Positions 50,468-60,321 of a stretch of DNA of 64,000 nt are shown one piece after another. The translations under genes and the position numbers were made by a program. The DNA is from Heteroruminococcus sp964369885 (GTDB lineage Bacteria > Bacillota > Clostridia > Oscillospirales > Ruminococcaceae), in contig CAYJGQ010000001.1 of assembly GCA_964369885.1 (NCBI GenBank), positions 10,532 through 74,531 on the forward strand, given 5' to 3'. The stretch's first letter is position 1. The number at the start of each line of letters is the position of its first letter. The notes beneath the pieces are model-generated. The model ran no database searches. It had not been told where the DNA came from and saw only the letters and a program-made list of their open reading frames with translations.

Positions 50468-50770
50468 CTAAAATTTCAGGTTGCCAACTTTGCCCGCCAC
50501 ATTGCCCTCGGACTCGTCAAATGACTGTGCGGCCTGTCTTAGCGTGTCGCACAGTTCGCCCATTTGCACCACCATTTCGGCCATGGCTTCGCTGTCGGCC
50601 TCAAAGGACTGCATGAATATAGCCTTGTTTTCACTCTGCCAGCTGCTCTCCAACTTGGCTATGGCATCACGAAAGGCCATAACGCCGTTTTTCACCTGTT
50701 CAACCTCATCGCCCATGCGTGCGGCCGTTGCAACAATTTTTTCGGAATCTACATTACTAAGTTCGCCCAT
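50468..50770 (-). CDS. WXG100-family protein 1
   Basis: 100 residues: NVDSEKIVATAARMGDEVEQ, turn SWQSENKAIFMQSF (Ser replaces the Gly of W-x-G), second helix MVVQMGELCDTLRQAAQSFD. Separated from the other four by 270 bases and nearest to the yukD-like gene. The ATG at 50770 is chosen because homology begins there; 29 upstream codons look non-coding. Confidence 0.87.
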   Translation of the reverse strand: MGELSNVDSEKIVATAARMGDEVEQVKNGVMAFRDAIAKLESSWQSENKAIFMQSFEADSEAMAEMVVQMGELCDTLRQAAQSFDESEGNVAGKVGNLKF

Positions 50771-50936
50771 AATACTTCTCCCTTGTGGCTTGGTGGCGGC
50801 CCGTTTTGCCCCTACGGGTGGCCCTTGGCTGCTCTGTCCCATTTGGGGCAAAATCATCTAAAGGCCACCCTTTGGGGTGTTGCGGTTTTGGCCGCCGCCT
50901 CCACCGCTTAGTATAAATTAGGTTTGTGCTGATTTT

Positions 50937-51191
50937 TTACAGCAGTATTATTGTGTCGCCGCTTTTAATTTCCATTGCGGCCAGATTTTCCTCATCGCTT
51001 AGCAGTCCGCCCAGCGATTTTGAGCAAAACAGCACCTGCGATATGTCCGAGAAAACCTCTCGTCCCTCCAGCGCCGAAATTTGCTTTGCAAAGTCATTTT
51101 TGACCCTGCCCACCGTGAGATTATCGTTTACGGCAAATTCATACTTTTTTGCCATGCCCGGTAGTTGTACGTCAAGAAATATTTTAGCCAT
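50937..51191 (-). CDS. YukD/EsaB-like ubiquitin-fold protein of type VII secretion
   Basis: 84 residues with a ubiquitin-like pattern: KIFLDVQLPGMAKKYEFAVN, LTVGRVKNDFAKQISALEGR, and the end ESGDTIILL-like KSGDTIILL. In Bacillus Yuk and Staphylococcus Ess loci this small protein is a core factor. Lies 9 bases after the EssC-type gene. AGGAGG precedes the ATG. Confidence 0.85.
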   Translation of the reverse strand: MAKIFLDVQLPGMAKKYEFAVNDNLTVGRVKNDFAKQISALEGREVFSDISQVLFCSKSLGGLLSDEENLAAMEIKSGDTIILL

Positions 51192-51200
51192 GACTGCCTC

Positions 51201-54200
51201 CTAAACTAAATCGTTATTTTCGGTCTGTACGGGCAGGGGAGTGATTAGCTTTACAAGGTTTCCGCCCTTGTCTGCGGTGTAGGCACTGCCGGGAGGAAGC
51301 TGGCGCACACTGTCCGAGGGGGACATGCTTATGCTAAGTACGCCCTGTTGGTCAAACATTCCGCCCAGATGTACACCTGTGTTTTGCTCCTGCCATGTGC
51401 GCATCACGGTAAATCTTGCGTTGTCGTAATAATCGTCCGGTGCCATTATGCCAAATAGGTTTATCTTGTGTTGTTTGCCCTTGGTAAGTGCAATCTCCAA
51501 GAAGTCATTCATCTTAACCTTTTCGCTGTAAACCGCCTGCATAAAGCCGTTCATATCGCCCACAACAAGCACAATTCTCTCTTCTTTTTGCATGGCCTCG
51601 GCCACGCTCTTGCCGCCGTCACGGGCCTCGTTTACAATGCCGTTGCGGCGTATAAACTCTGGCACTATGACCTTTTCCATCTGCTCAAACAGCTCGGTGT
51701 CGTTGTGGCAAACCTTTTCAAATATGCCCAGCTTCTCAAGCTCGGAATCGGGGGTGTCAAACAGGAACATTTTACTGCCCTTGTCGGCACACTGCTTGGC
51801 AATGCTCTTTAACAGCTCGCCACGGCCACTCTGTGCAAAACCGCTGACGGTGTAGCAAAATACATCGTCCAGCTCAAGCCCTACAATCTCCTGGCCATCG
51901 GGCGAAAGCCCAAGTGCCACCCTATCCTTTGAGAACTTTTTCACATCATCATAGGCCATAAGTGCCTCGTAGGTGATGTTTTCAATCTTGACACCCAGCT
52001 TTTTAACTCCCGACTGTGCACCCTCTTTGGTGCGTAGCTCGGCAAAGCGTTTGCGCAGGGTTTGGGTCTGGCTTGCGCCCTTATCTTCCCTTACACAAAA
52101 TGCCACCTGGAACTCGATGGGCAGCGGTGCCTTGATAAGTCCACGGCCGGGGGTTCTGTCGTCTGGCAGGATGTCACTGCGGCTGCCCAGCACGGCCTCG
52201 TACTCAAACTTGTCGGACATTTGTAGGCCAATGCCGTTTGTAAAGTTCTGGCTCATGCGGCTGCGGATGTCGCCGGCGTTGTTCATCGAAAGTACGATGT
52301 ATATGCCGTAGCTTGCGGCCTCACGGGTCAGCTGAATTAGCAGGTCTTCATATTTGCCGTAGGAGTCGGCAAAGGCCACATAGTTATCAATAAAGAACAG
52401 TATGGCAGGGCAGTCGTCCTTTTGGGCTATGTAGTCACGGTAGGAGCCAACACCCATTGCACTAAAGGAGTTTTTGCGCTCGGCCAGGGTGTTTTTAAGC
52501 AGCTCGAATACCTCTTCAATCTTGTCGTCCTCGCCCTCAAAGGTTACGGCGCCCACATGGGGCATGTCGGCAAACACCGTCATTGTACGACTTGAGAAGT
52601 CGGCTATGTAGATGTTAACCTGCTTTGGACTGTAACCTGTAACGGCGCTGTAAATCAGGGTTTGTAGCAATGTTGTTTTGCCACTGCCGCCACTGCCGCA
52701 AACCAGCAGATGGCCGTCCCGAATAAAGTCCACCGCCACGGGGAACTGGCTTTGGGTCATTGGGCTGTCGGCCATACCCACGGGTAGCACCAACGAGAAG
52801 CCCTTGGGCTTTTTAACCTCGGCCAGCTCCTCAAGATAAACCGTGGTGGGCAGGGGATCAAGCCAGATTTGGCGAAGATCCGAAACACTGTTATCATCGG
52901 CCACTGTGCGCATGTGTTTTACCAGTGCGTCCAGCTGTGTGACCTTGTTTGTGTTGTCGCTCTTTTTCTTTTTCTTTTTCTTGGGCACACCGTTTTTGCC
53001 TATTAGGTTTATCAGCTCCACCTTGGCGTTTTTGTCATCGCTAAAGGGTATCTGGGGCTGATACTCGGCTCCCGACCAACCGCTCTGGAACTCGTCGAAA
53101 ATTTCGTCGTTGCCCACCTGGAAGTAACCACGGCCTGTACCTGTGATAAATGCAGCCTCGGGGCGTTTTAGCATTTCGGTGGAGTCCTGCTTGTCGGCAA
53201 CACGCAGACAAAGGCGGAAACGTGTGTTGGACCAAATTTCGTCATCCACAACGCCCGAGGGTTTTTGGGTGGCCAAAATAAGGTTTACACCAAGCGAACG
53301 ACCCACGCGGGCGGCCGAAACAAGGGCGCGCACAAACTCGGGCTGTTCTTTTTTAAGCTCGGCAAACTCGTCGGCAATTATGAGTAGATGTGGCATGGGC
53401 TCGGTGGCCACACCCGAGCGATAAAGCTCTATGTAGGCATCTATGTGCTTTACCTTAAACTCATTAAACACGCTTTGTCTGTGCTTAATTTCGGCGTTTA
53501 TGGACATAAGTGCACGGTCGGTGGCGTTGCCGCCAAGGTTTGTAATAACGCCTGCAAGGTGGGGAAGACCTATAAAGCTTTGTGCCATACCGCCGCCCTT
53601 GTAGTCAATTAGTATAAAGGCCACTTCGTGGGGGTGGTAGTTAACAGCCAGCGATAGGATGTAGCTTTGCAGGGTTTCGGATTTACCCGAACCGGTGGTA
53701 CCTGCCACAAGTCCATGGGGGCCGTGGTATTTTTCGTGGATGTCAAGGTACAGGGGCTGCGACCCCGACTTGTAACCCACCATGGCCTTCATGCTTTCAT
53801 ATGTGCGGTTTTCCAGCCATTTTTTCATGACCTCAAGGTCTTCAACATTGGAGGTCTTATACATATCAAGGAAGCTAAGCATCTCAGGAATACCTGTCGA
53901 GGCATTTAGCTCACGCACCCTAAAGTTTGACAGCTTTCGTGCGTAGTCATCAATCGACCTTGTGGATATGTCGGGGAAGGCCACCGGTGTACGCTCGGCA
54001 AACTCGCCTGTGGTGCTGTAATAGCCCTTGTAGTCATCGTCGTCGCGTACAATGGCGCTACAGCCGGCGGGCAGCTTATCGGTCGAGCTTACAGGGAATA
54101 TCACGGTCATGTTAAGTGCGGGGGAGGGGGAAAGCAGGTACTTTGCCATGGGCTCGTTCTCAATAAGCGATATGTCGCCAATAACCACAACATAGTGTGG

Positions 54201-55832
54201 CAGCACCTTAACCTCACCCTTTTGGCCGTCCTTGGATTTTTCAAGGCGGTCGCGCACCACGGTGGAGAGGAAGTAAAGTACATCACCCACCGTTTTTTTG
54301 TCGTTGGCCACCAAGCGTATGCTTTGGTCGGGCGACCAGCAGTGGGGCAGGAATCTTGTGTAGTCCCAATCATCGGTTTCGTTCATGGGGTAGATAAAGC
54401 TGGTGCGCAGGTCGGTGTAGGGATGAAGTGCCGTGAGCTGCGCCGTAATTATCTTGACAAGATTTAGCGCCTTGGCACGGTTTTTACTAACCACACCCAC
54501 CATCATGTTATCCTCAAGCGACAACTGTGAGGGCACATCCCTTAGGGTGGAGGTTTCGTTTTGTATAACCGTTAGGCTCTCGTTTAGGGGGTCGTAGGCC
54601 ATCATGCCCTGCTCTTTGGGCACATTAATTTTGTTTAGGGTGGGAATGTCGCAGTTGCCAAGGTTTACATGCAAAAAGTCGGAATGTGCACTGCTTTTTT
54701 CCCACAGGCGGGGGCTGTCGTTCAGGGCAAAGCTAAGGGTTTCCTCGGCACCGGGAAGCATGGTGTGCAAAACTCTGCGGTTGTACTCCATGCGCTCGCT
54801 AATTTTGGCCGAGATGCCTGCAAGGTAGTCGTTGTAACTGTTCACACGCTCCTGCTCACTTGCGGTACCCTCCTGCTTGTTGTAGCGGATGTTCATATAT
54901 GCCCAGCCACCACCAATTGCGGCCGCACCCAGCGACATTACCAGTGCGCTTGCCATACTGGCCGAGTTGCCGTTTAACATTGTGCCTGCCAGCATGGGTA
55001 TAACCATGGTAAAGGAGGGGCCAAGGGTTAAAAACAGGGGTTGCTGTTTTCTAACCTGCTTTGTGGGGGCACGCTCCATCGAAAAAACCTCGGTGTCCAC
55101 AAGCTCCACCTTGCGGGGGGTGCGTAGGAAGTAAACATCCTCGGGGGAATACTCGGGCAGTTCCTCGGAGTAGCTGGTGGGCTCAATGGTTATCTTCTTG
55201 AGTTTTTTCTCGTCCACCACACACTCGCCCTTGGGGTTGTTTATGGCAATAAGGTTATCAAGGAAAACCACCTTTAGCCCGACAATGTAAATAACATCGC
55301 CATAGGACAGGGCACTGCGTCCGTTTAGCAAACGTCCGTTTATAAAGGTGCCGTTAACGCTGTTTTTGTCCTCTATGTAGGCCGTTTCACCCTCCATCGA
55401 GATCTCGGCATGAAGTGGGGAACAAAAACGATCTGTGTGACCAATGGCGCATTTTGAGGTATCACTACCTATGTTTAGCTTTTCAAGGGGTGACAGATTA
55501 AAGAAGTACTTTTCAAATGACATGTTGCCAATGTCGGCCTCGGCCACGGTTAGAGAGAAAACCACATCGGTGCCACGCACAGCACAGTTGAGCAGTGCGC
55601 CGGGCACAAGCTCGGTATGGTCTACCTCCTCCTCGTTTATGGTGATGTCAAACTGTTTTGTGGCCTCCATGCTCCATTTGCCGTCCCAAACCTCAAGCGG
55701 CAAAATTATGTCGTCCAGCAGCCCCGAAACCGATGGGCGAATTTCTATTGGGTAGCTCTTGTTGTCCAAATTGGGAAGATATATCTCCTGAAATCCGTTT
55801 TCAAATATGGTAGTAAGCAGTAAACTTTTCAT
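51201..55832 (-). CDS. essC: Type VII secretion FtsK/SpoIIIE-type ATPase (EssC)
   Basis: 1543 residues. N-terminal beta domain, then an FHA domain (about 134-205) with CSPLHAEIS and NSVNGTFINGRLLNG; two membrane helices (about 265-315, LGPSFTMVIPMLAGTMLNG and GAAAIGGGWAYM). Three FtsK/SpoIIIE modules follow: Walker A GTTGSGKSE near 710 with LLIIADEFAEL; GSGGSGKTTLLQ near 1047 with ILFFIDNY; and a degenerate third (FAQSGRGELLKSI near 1334). A KKKKKKK stretch separates modules 1 and 2. It powers WXG100 export. AGGAGATAAC precedes the ATG. Confidence 0.95.
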   Translation of the reverse strand: MKSLLLTTIFENGFQEIYLPNLDNKSYPIEIRPSVSGLLDDIILPLEVWDGKWSMEATKQFDITINEEEVDHTELVPGALLNCAVRGTDVVFSLTVAEADIGNMSFEKYFFNLSPLEKLNIGSDTSKCAIGHTDRFCSPLHAEISMEGETAYIEDKNSVNGTFINGRLLNGRSALSYGDVIYIVGLKVVFLDNLIAINNPKGECVVDEKKLKKITIEPTSYSEELPEYSPEDVYFLRTPRKVELVDTEVFSMERAPTKQVRKQQPLFLTLGPSFTMVIPMLAGTMLNGNSASMASALVMSLGAAAIGGGWAYMNIRYNKQEGTASEQERVNSYNDYLAGISAKISERMEYNRRVLHTMLPGAEETLSFALNDSPRLWEKSSAHSDFLHVNLGNCDIPTLNKINVPKEQGMMAYDPLNESLTVIQNETSTLRDVPSQLSLEDNMMVGVVSKNRAKALNLVKIITAQLTALHPYTDLRTSFIYPMNETDDWDYTRFLPHCWSPDQSIRLVANDKKTVGDVLYFLSTVVRDRLEKSKDGQKGEVKVLPHYVVVIGDISLIENEPMAKYLLSPSPALNMTVIFPVSSTDKLPAGCSAIVRDDDDYKGYYSTTGEFAERTPVAFPDISTRSIDDYARKLSNFRVRELNASTGIPEMLSFLDMYKTSNVEDLEVMKKWLENRTYESMKAMVGYKSGSQPLYLDIHEKYHGPHGLVAGTTGSGKSETLQSYILSLAVNYHPHEVAFILIDYKGGGMAQSFIGLPHLAGVITNLGGNATDRALMSINAEIKHRQSVFNEFKVKHIDAYIELYRSGVATEPMPHLLIIADEFAELKKEQPEFVRALVSAARVGRSLGVNLILATQKPSGVVDDEIWSNTRFRLCLRVADKQDSTEMLKRPEAAFITGTGRGYFQVGNDEIFDEFQSGWSGAEYQPQIPFSDDKNAKVELINLIGKNGVPKKKKKKKSDNTNKVTQLDALVKHMRTVADDNSVSDLRQIWLDPLPTTVYLEELAEVKKPKGFSLVLPVGMADSPMTQSQFPVAVDFIRDGHLLVCGSGGSGKTTLLQTLIYSAVTGYSPKQVNIYIADFSSRTMTVFADMPHVGAVTFEGEDDKIEEVFELLKNTLAERKNSFSAMGVGSYRDYIAQKDDCPAILFFIDNYVAFADSYGKYEDLLIQLTREAASYGIYIVLSMNNAGDIRSRMSQNFTNGIGLQMSDKFEYEAVLGSRSDILPDDRTPGRGLIKAPLPIEFQVAFCVREDKGASQTQTLRKRFAELRTKEGAQSGVKKLGVKIENITYEALMAYDDVKKFSKDRVALGLSPDGQEIVGLELDDVFCYTVSGFAQSGRGELLKSIAKQCADKGSKMFLFDTPDSELEKLGIFEKVCHNDTELFEQMEKVIVPEFIRRNGIVNEARDGGKSVAEAMQKEERIVLVVGDMNGFMQAVYSEKVKMNDFLEIALTKGKQHKINLFGIMAPDDYYDNARFTVMRTWQEQNTGVHLGGMFDQQGVLSISMSPSDSVRQLPPGSAYTADKGGNLVKLITPLPVQTENNDLV

Positions 55833-55868
55833 GTTATCTCCTCATCTCCTCATTTTCCCCCAGTTAAT

Positions 55869-56624
55869 TTAGGCCACGCTGCCATAGTAATAAAAATATC
55901 CACCCGACTCCACATCATATAGTGTTTTGCTGTCAATCATCACAAACTCACCAATAAGTTCGTCCGAGGCAAGCTTTATTACATCTCCATCCACAAGCCA
56001 GTTACCCTCGTACACGGTATCTCCGTTGGTAACGGCAAATGTGTTATCCTGATAAAGGTTTACATACATGCTTTCGGGATCACCGTTTAGCAAAAATGCG
56101 TTTTCCACCTTGTGGCCACCGCCCGAACCCGACATAATTGCCACAATTATGATGATTACCGCCAGTGCCGCACCTGCGCAAACCATCATTAGCTTTTTCT
56201 TATCAGCCATAATGCTTGCGGCCACAGCATTTGCCCCGCCTGCCGCGCCTTGGGCAGTGCCCGGAGCGGTGGCCACCTTTGGTGTAGCCGTTGCGGTGGC
56301 GGTAGCTCCACCTGCCACAGCAGGTTTTGATGCCGCAAGTTTTGCCTCCTGCTCATCCTTTAGGCGCTGCTCCTCGGCCTGACGTCTGCGCTCCTCGGCC
56401 TCTTCCTCAACACGTTTTGCGTCCTCTTCGGCCTTGCGGCGGCGCTCGGCAACCTCGGCCTCAAGGCGGCGTACGTCCTCCTCTGCGGCCAGGCGTGCGG
56501 CCTCCTTTTCGGCCGCTATGCGCTGTTGCTCCTGCTCGGCCAACTGCTTTTTCCTTGCCGACACAAATAATGCCGACGTGCTATCTGATGAAGGAGCCCC
56601 TTGGTTGTTTTTATTCTCTTCCAT
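55869..56624 (-). CDS. Coiled-coil single-pass membrane protein, first gene of type VII operon
   Basis: 251 residues. A Glu/Arg/Ala-rich cytosolic coiled coil (about 20-110), an Ala/Thr linker, one membrane helix (MMVCAGAALAVIIIIVAIMS) and an outer domain of about 75 residues with GDTVYEGNWLVDGDVIKLAS. AGAGG lies before ATG 56624; a TTG 48 bases upstream is weaker. It replaces, by position, the EssA/EssB membrane genes of Firmicute loci but shows no resemblance I can see. It sits 36 bases before essC. Confidence 0.7.
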   Translation of the reverse strand: MEENKNNQGAPSSDSTSALFVSARKKQLAEQEQQRIAAEKEAARLAAEEDVRRLEAEVAERRRKAEEDAKRVEEEAEERRRQAEEQRLKDEQEAKLAASKPAVAGGATATATATPKVATAPGTAQGAAGGANAVAASIMADKKKLMMVCAGAALAVIIIIVAIMSGSGGGHKVENAFLLNGDPESMYVNLYQDNTFAVTNGDTVYEGNWLVDGDVIKLASDELIGEFVMIDSKTLYDVESGGYFYYYGSVA

Positions 56625-56947
56625 GAACTCAAACCTCTTTTCATAATTATTTTTCTTGATTTTATCACTCAAAATTATCTGTGTATAGTAACTTTTGGTT
56701 AGATGTTACTTTAACCCATCCAATATAATCCACCCCTCAATACTTAATATTTTTTATAACTCCTCACCCTGTCACTTGGCAGGGTTTATAACCTCAATTC
56801 AGCCCCAAAAAGCCGCTGATTTTGCGCCTTGATATATGTTTTATGGCAAAACAAATCAGCCCTATAATGCCCTGCATTACAAAGTGGTTTATGGTAGCTT
56901 AAAATTATACATTCTGCGCACATGGCGCCCTTATTGCATCAATGGGG
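56625..56947. other. Promoter region of the type VII operon
   Basis: Holds the 24-base shared motif at 56684-56707 and a weak CCCTG/CAGGG hairpin near 56765-56783. No gene is seen. Confidence 0.5.
56684..56707 (-). promoter_or_regulatory. Shared regulatory motif upstream of the type VII operon
   Basis: On the minus strand AACATCTAACCAA, a variable base, then AGTTACTATA. The same 24 bases with one mismatch occur at 60826-60849. About 60 bases upstream of the first operon gene. The TACTAT end could serve as a -10 box with no recognisable -35, which would suit an activator-dependent promoter. Confidence 0.65.
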
Positions 56948-57532
56948 CTATCTGTAAAATTGCCTTACTCCTTTTCTGCTTGCTATGTCCAGTTTTTCAA
57001 AAATTTTGGATACAAGCTGTTTTACATAGCCGTAGGAATAGTTCAGTTCCTGTGATATCTCCTCGTTGGAATGACCCTTGGACATGTAGCGCAGTATTTC
57101 AAGCTCTATGTCGCTAAGGTCCTTTGACACGGCGGCAAGTTTTTCAAGCGCCAGGGCGTTTTCGGTCACCAGGCGCAGCTCAATGCGGGCAAGAAACACC
57201 GCCATATTAAAGGGCTTTGCTATAAAGTCGGTTGCCCCAAGTTTTAGCGCCCTCACCTCATAATCTGTGCCTGAGGCCCCGGTGAGAAATATCACAGGTA
57301 TCTCGGCACAACCCTTAATGCGCCTTATCCTCTCAAGGGTTTGGTATCCGTCCATCTCGGGCATCATGATGTCCAGCAAAATAAGGTCGGTTTTTTGACC
57401 ACTCTCAAGAAACCTCACGGCCTCCTCTCCACAGGCGGTAAGGCTTACGGCATATTTATCGCACAGCAAATTTTCGGCCTGTTCCAGCACCAAACGGTCG
57501 TCATCAACCACCAAAATTTTGTATTTGTACAT
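56948..57532 (-). CDS. Response regulator with LuxR-type DNA-binding domain
   Basis: 194 residues. Receiver domain: ILVVDDDRLVLEQA, phospho-Asp in LILLDIMMPEMDGY, and KPFNMAV with the conserved Lys. The C-terminal HTH (LSDIELEILRYMSKGHSNEE, YVKQLVSKIFEKLDI) is of the NarL/LuxR kind. It follows the hybrid kinase gene by 62 bases and faces the type VII operon promoter 240 bases downstream. AAGAGGTG precedes the ATG. Confidence 0.92.
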   Translation of the reverse strand: MYKYKILVVDDDRLVLEQAENLLCDKYAVSLTACGEEAVRFLESGQKTDLILLDIMMPEMDGYQTLERIRRIKGCAEIPVIFLTGASGTDYEVRALKLGATDFIAKPFNMAVFLARIELRLVTENALALEKLAAVSKDLSDIELEILRYMSKGHSNEEISQELNYSYGYVKQLVSKIFEKLDIASRKGVRQFYR

Positions 57533-57594
57533 AACACACCTCTTGATATGTAATATTTTTTGCCTGAAAATATGTGCCGCTATTTAAAACTTAC

Positions 57595-60000
57595 CTACTC
57601 ATCACCACTACCCAAACACTCTTTTGCAAGTTTTTGGGCATTTTCAAATTTCATCTGCTCAAGCTCATCCACAATTTTTTGTAACTTCTCCACCATTTGG
57701 GGTTCGGTTTGCTTTGCCAGGAGGGTTTTTAGCAGTTCTTGGGCAGGCTTGCGCTGACGGCTTGCAATGTGACTGAGAATATTCTCGACAGTGTTTTTAT
57801 CCATTGCCGCCCCAATTTTCTGCTGTTTTACATTATTGCTCATAAAAAATTTGTTTATAAGCAGGCCGCCCTCATAGCTTTTTTGCCAAAGGTAAAAAAG
57901 ATATGGCATACGGGCTTGGGTTTCCTCGCCTGAATTTGCGCTGCATATCTGCTCAATGTCGGCCGCTGTGACATGAAGTTTTTCGGCCCCTATGTATTTT
58001 GCACTGCTTTTAAGTGAATGTATCACATAAAAAAGCCCCGCATAATTTTCCTCCTCCAAAAGCTCCTTTGCACGTTTAAGCTCCTCGGGGTGGTTGTTTA
58101 TATAGCTTTTAAGGGCTTGATGGTAATAGGTATAACTGCCATCAAAAAGCCCAAGGGCACTGCTTATATTTATACCGTACTGCCTAATCTCATTTTCAAG
58201 GCTAATGAGTTTTTCACTCAACTCATCGCCACTTTGCTCCCCACTTACCTCTACAAATTCATAGCTATCACGGGGCAGGTGGGCCGCCAATGTTTTTTCA
58301 AGCCCTCCCCAGGAGATGGGTTTTGTTACATAGTCGCAAAAACCGTTTTGCAAAAGGTGCTCCCTTGTGCCGGCCACAACATTGGCCGTAACAGCCACGG
58401 TGGGGGTATTAAAGTCGGGGTTTTGCCTAAGCACGCCCAAAAGCTCCACACCGTCCATGTCGGGCATCATGTAGTCCATAATTATTATGTCGTAGCGCCT
58501 GCTGTCCACCAATTGTAGGCAGTGCTCGGCCGTCATGGCGGTATCTATCACCATGCCTGTGCTCTCCAGCAGGGATTTTACAATCATAAGGTTGTCGGCG
58601 TTGTCGTCCACTGCAAGCAGGCGTAGGCCCTTGGCGGTAAAGCGTTTTTGGGTGTCGCTCTGCTGGGGGGTTGCTGTATCCAAATTCGGAGCCACGCGTT
58701 GTATCAGCTTGACCTCAAACACACTGCCCTCTCCCGGCAGGCTCTCCACATTTATCTCGCCCTGCATGGCTGTAAGTAGCTGTTTTACTATGGAAAGTCC
58801 CAGCCCCACACCCTCAATATGCTTTGTGTTGTTGTTTTGTGCCCTATTAAAGGAGTCAAATATTTTTTCAATATCCTCTTTTTTTATACCTATGCCTGTA
58901 TCGGTTACCCTAAAACACATTAGCCTTGTGTTTTGTTCTGCCTCAAGTTGGTCTACGGTTAAACTTATCCTGCCCTTACGGGTGTACTTAACGGCATTGT
59001 TTATAATATTTAGCAGTACCTGCTTTATGGCAAGGGCATCCCCCTCAAGGTCGTTTATCTCAATATTCTCGGCCGTAAACTCAAAATCCAATCCCTTTTT
59101 TCGGCTGAGCATCTTTGCATACTGCTCAATTTCGCCCAGCATGGCATCAAGGGAGTAGCGTCGTGTCACAAGCTCTATTTTGCCCGATTCTATCTTTGCC
59201 ACGTCCAGCACATTGCTTACAAGGGCATCAAGCATGTCGCCGGCCGCCCTAATTTTATCTACATATCCCTTTATCTGCTCGGAGTGGCTGTCGCGGGCAA
59301 TTAGCTCGTTCATGCCCACAATTATGTTTATTGGCGTGCGTATCTCGTGGCTCATGTTGGCAAGAAAGCTGCTTTTTGCCTTGTTTGCCCGCTCGGCCTC
59401 GGCCCTTGCAAGCTCCAGCTGTGCCTGCTGGCGGGCATAAAGGCGAAACTGTATGTACATGGTACTACCCAAAATTAGGCTTACCGCCACAAATCCCACT
59501 ATAATATCCAAAAGCATTTCATATTCGCCGCGGTAGCTAAGCACGCTTGTGGGGTTGTGGTAGGCATAAAAACAAATTGAAATAAAAACAGCGTACTGTA
59601 TGCCCACAAGGGCAAACATGGTCTTGCCCTCGGTTAGGTAGACCGTGAAGACTATTGCAAATACAAAAAACGATGGCATACCGCCCTTGTAGGCATCGTT
59701 ACTGAAAAATATCGAGGTGAAAAACGCCACAAATACCACCAACACGGTTATGGTACTGCACAGTTTATAATTTTTGGTCATCACATGGAGCACCACCATG
59801 GCCCCCGAAAACACAGCCGATATTCCGTTTATAAAAACCTCGCCCGCCGAACCGCTTGTAAACAGGGATAACACCGTCATGGATAGGCTTATAAAAAGTC
59901 CTGCCAATGCCAAAACATTGAATATTCTGCCCTTTATGCCCACCTCTGTATCCAAAAATATGTCGACTATCCTCTTAACCGATTTCCTCAAAATCCTCAC
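57595..60000 (-). CDS. Hybrid sensor histidine kinase with receiver and HPt domains
   Basis: 801 residues. Six membrane helices in the first about 195 residues with no large outer domain; HisKA with phospho-His in NMSHEIRTPINI; HATPase_c (NIINNAVKYTRKG, VTDTGIGIKKEDIEKIF, GVGLGLSIVKQLL); receiver (LLAVDDNADNLMIVKSL, MDYMMPDMDG); C-terminal HPt-like domain (VIHSLKSSAKYIG) and a helical tail. A full phosphorelay up to the partner regulator encoded next. Start is GTG 60000, with TTG 59991 an alternative; the ribosome site AAGGTGAGTGAGG is ambiguous. Confidence 0.92.
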   Translation of the reverse strand: MRILRKSVKRIVDIFLDTEVGIKGRIFNVLALAGLFISLSMTVLSLFTSGSAGEVFINGISAVFSGAMVVLHVMTKNYKLCSTITVLVVFVAFFTSIFFSNDAYKGGMPSFFVFAIVFTVYLTEGKTMFALVGIQYAVFISICFYAYHNPTSVLSYRGEYEMLLDIIVGFVAVSLILGSTMYIQFRLYARQQAQLELARAEAERANKAKSSFLANMSHEIRTPINIIVGMNELIARDSHSEQIKGYVDKIRAAGDMLDALVSNVLDVAKIESGKIELVTRRYSLDAMLGEIEQYAKMLSRKKGLDFEFTAENIEINDLEGDALAIKQVLLNIINNAVKYTRKGRISLTVDQLEAEQNTRLMCFRVTDTGIGIKKEDIEKIFDSFNRAQNNNTKHIEGVGLGLSIVKQLLTAMQGEINVESLPGEGSVFEVKLIQRVAPNLDTATPQQSDTQKRFTAKGLRLLAVDDNADNLMIVKSLLESTGMVIDTAMTAEHCLQLVDSRRYDIIIMDYMMPDMDGVELLGVLRQNPDFNTPTVAVTANVVAGTREHLLQNGFCDYVTKPISWGGLEKTLAAHLPRDSYEFVEVSGEQSGDELSEKLISLENEIRQYGINISSALGLFDGSYTYYHQALKSYINNHPEELKRAKELLEEENYAGLFYVIHSLKSSAKYIGAEKLHVTAADIEQICSANSGEETQARMPYLFYLWQKSYEGGLLINKFFMSNNVKQQKIGAAMDKNTVENILSHIASRQRKPAQELLKTLLAKQTEPQMVEKLQKIVDELEQMKFENAQKLAKECLGSGDE

Positions 60001-60321
60001 TCACCTTACACGATAATTAATTTGTACAGCTGCCATATCCGCAAATAAGGCCTGTTGCCTGTAAGTGTTTAGGTTTTTGTGTCTTGGCGGTAAACACCGC
60101 AAACCAACGCTGCCACGATGAATAAGCTGACCTTGGCCAAAAAAATAACACTTATAGGCGGCCGTGAATTGTATCGAATAGGCCACCTTGAAGTATATCA
60201 TATAAGGACATATGAGGGTAGATGGTTTTGTGTTGTTGATGCAGACTGTTTGTGAAACCAAAAAGCTTAAAACAACGACGAAAGGCAGGCCGTTGACCGA
60301 CCTTTTTGGGCAGTATCGCGC
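60001..60321. other. Interval before the hybrid kinase gene
   Basis: No strong gene. It holds a short plus-strand frame at 60118-60255 (given separately). I see no clear promoter for the kinase gene. Confidence 0.4.
60118..60255 (+). CDS. Possible 45-residue protein
   Basis: Reads MNKLTLAKKITLIGGRELYR, then IGHLEVYHIRTYEGRWFCVV and DADCL. The composition looks protein-like (alternating hydrophobic/polar with aromatic residues), but no ribosome site precedes the ATG and nothing else marks a gene. It could be a fragment of a larger lost gene. No family recognised. Confidence 0.25.
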   Translation: MNKLTLAKKITLIGGRELYRIGHLEVYHIRTYEGRWFCVVDADCL

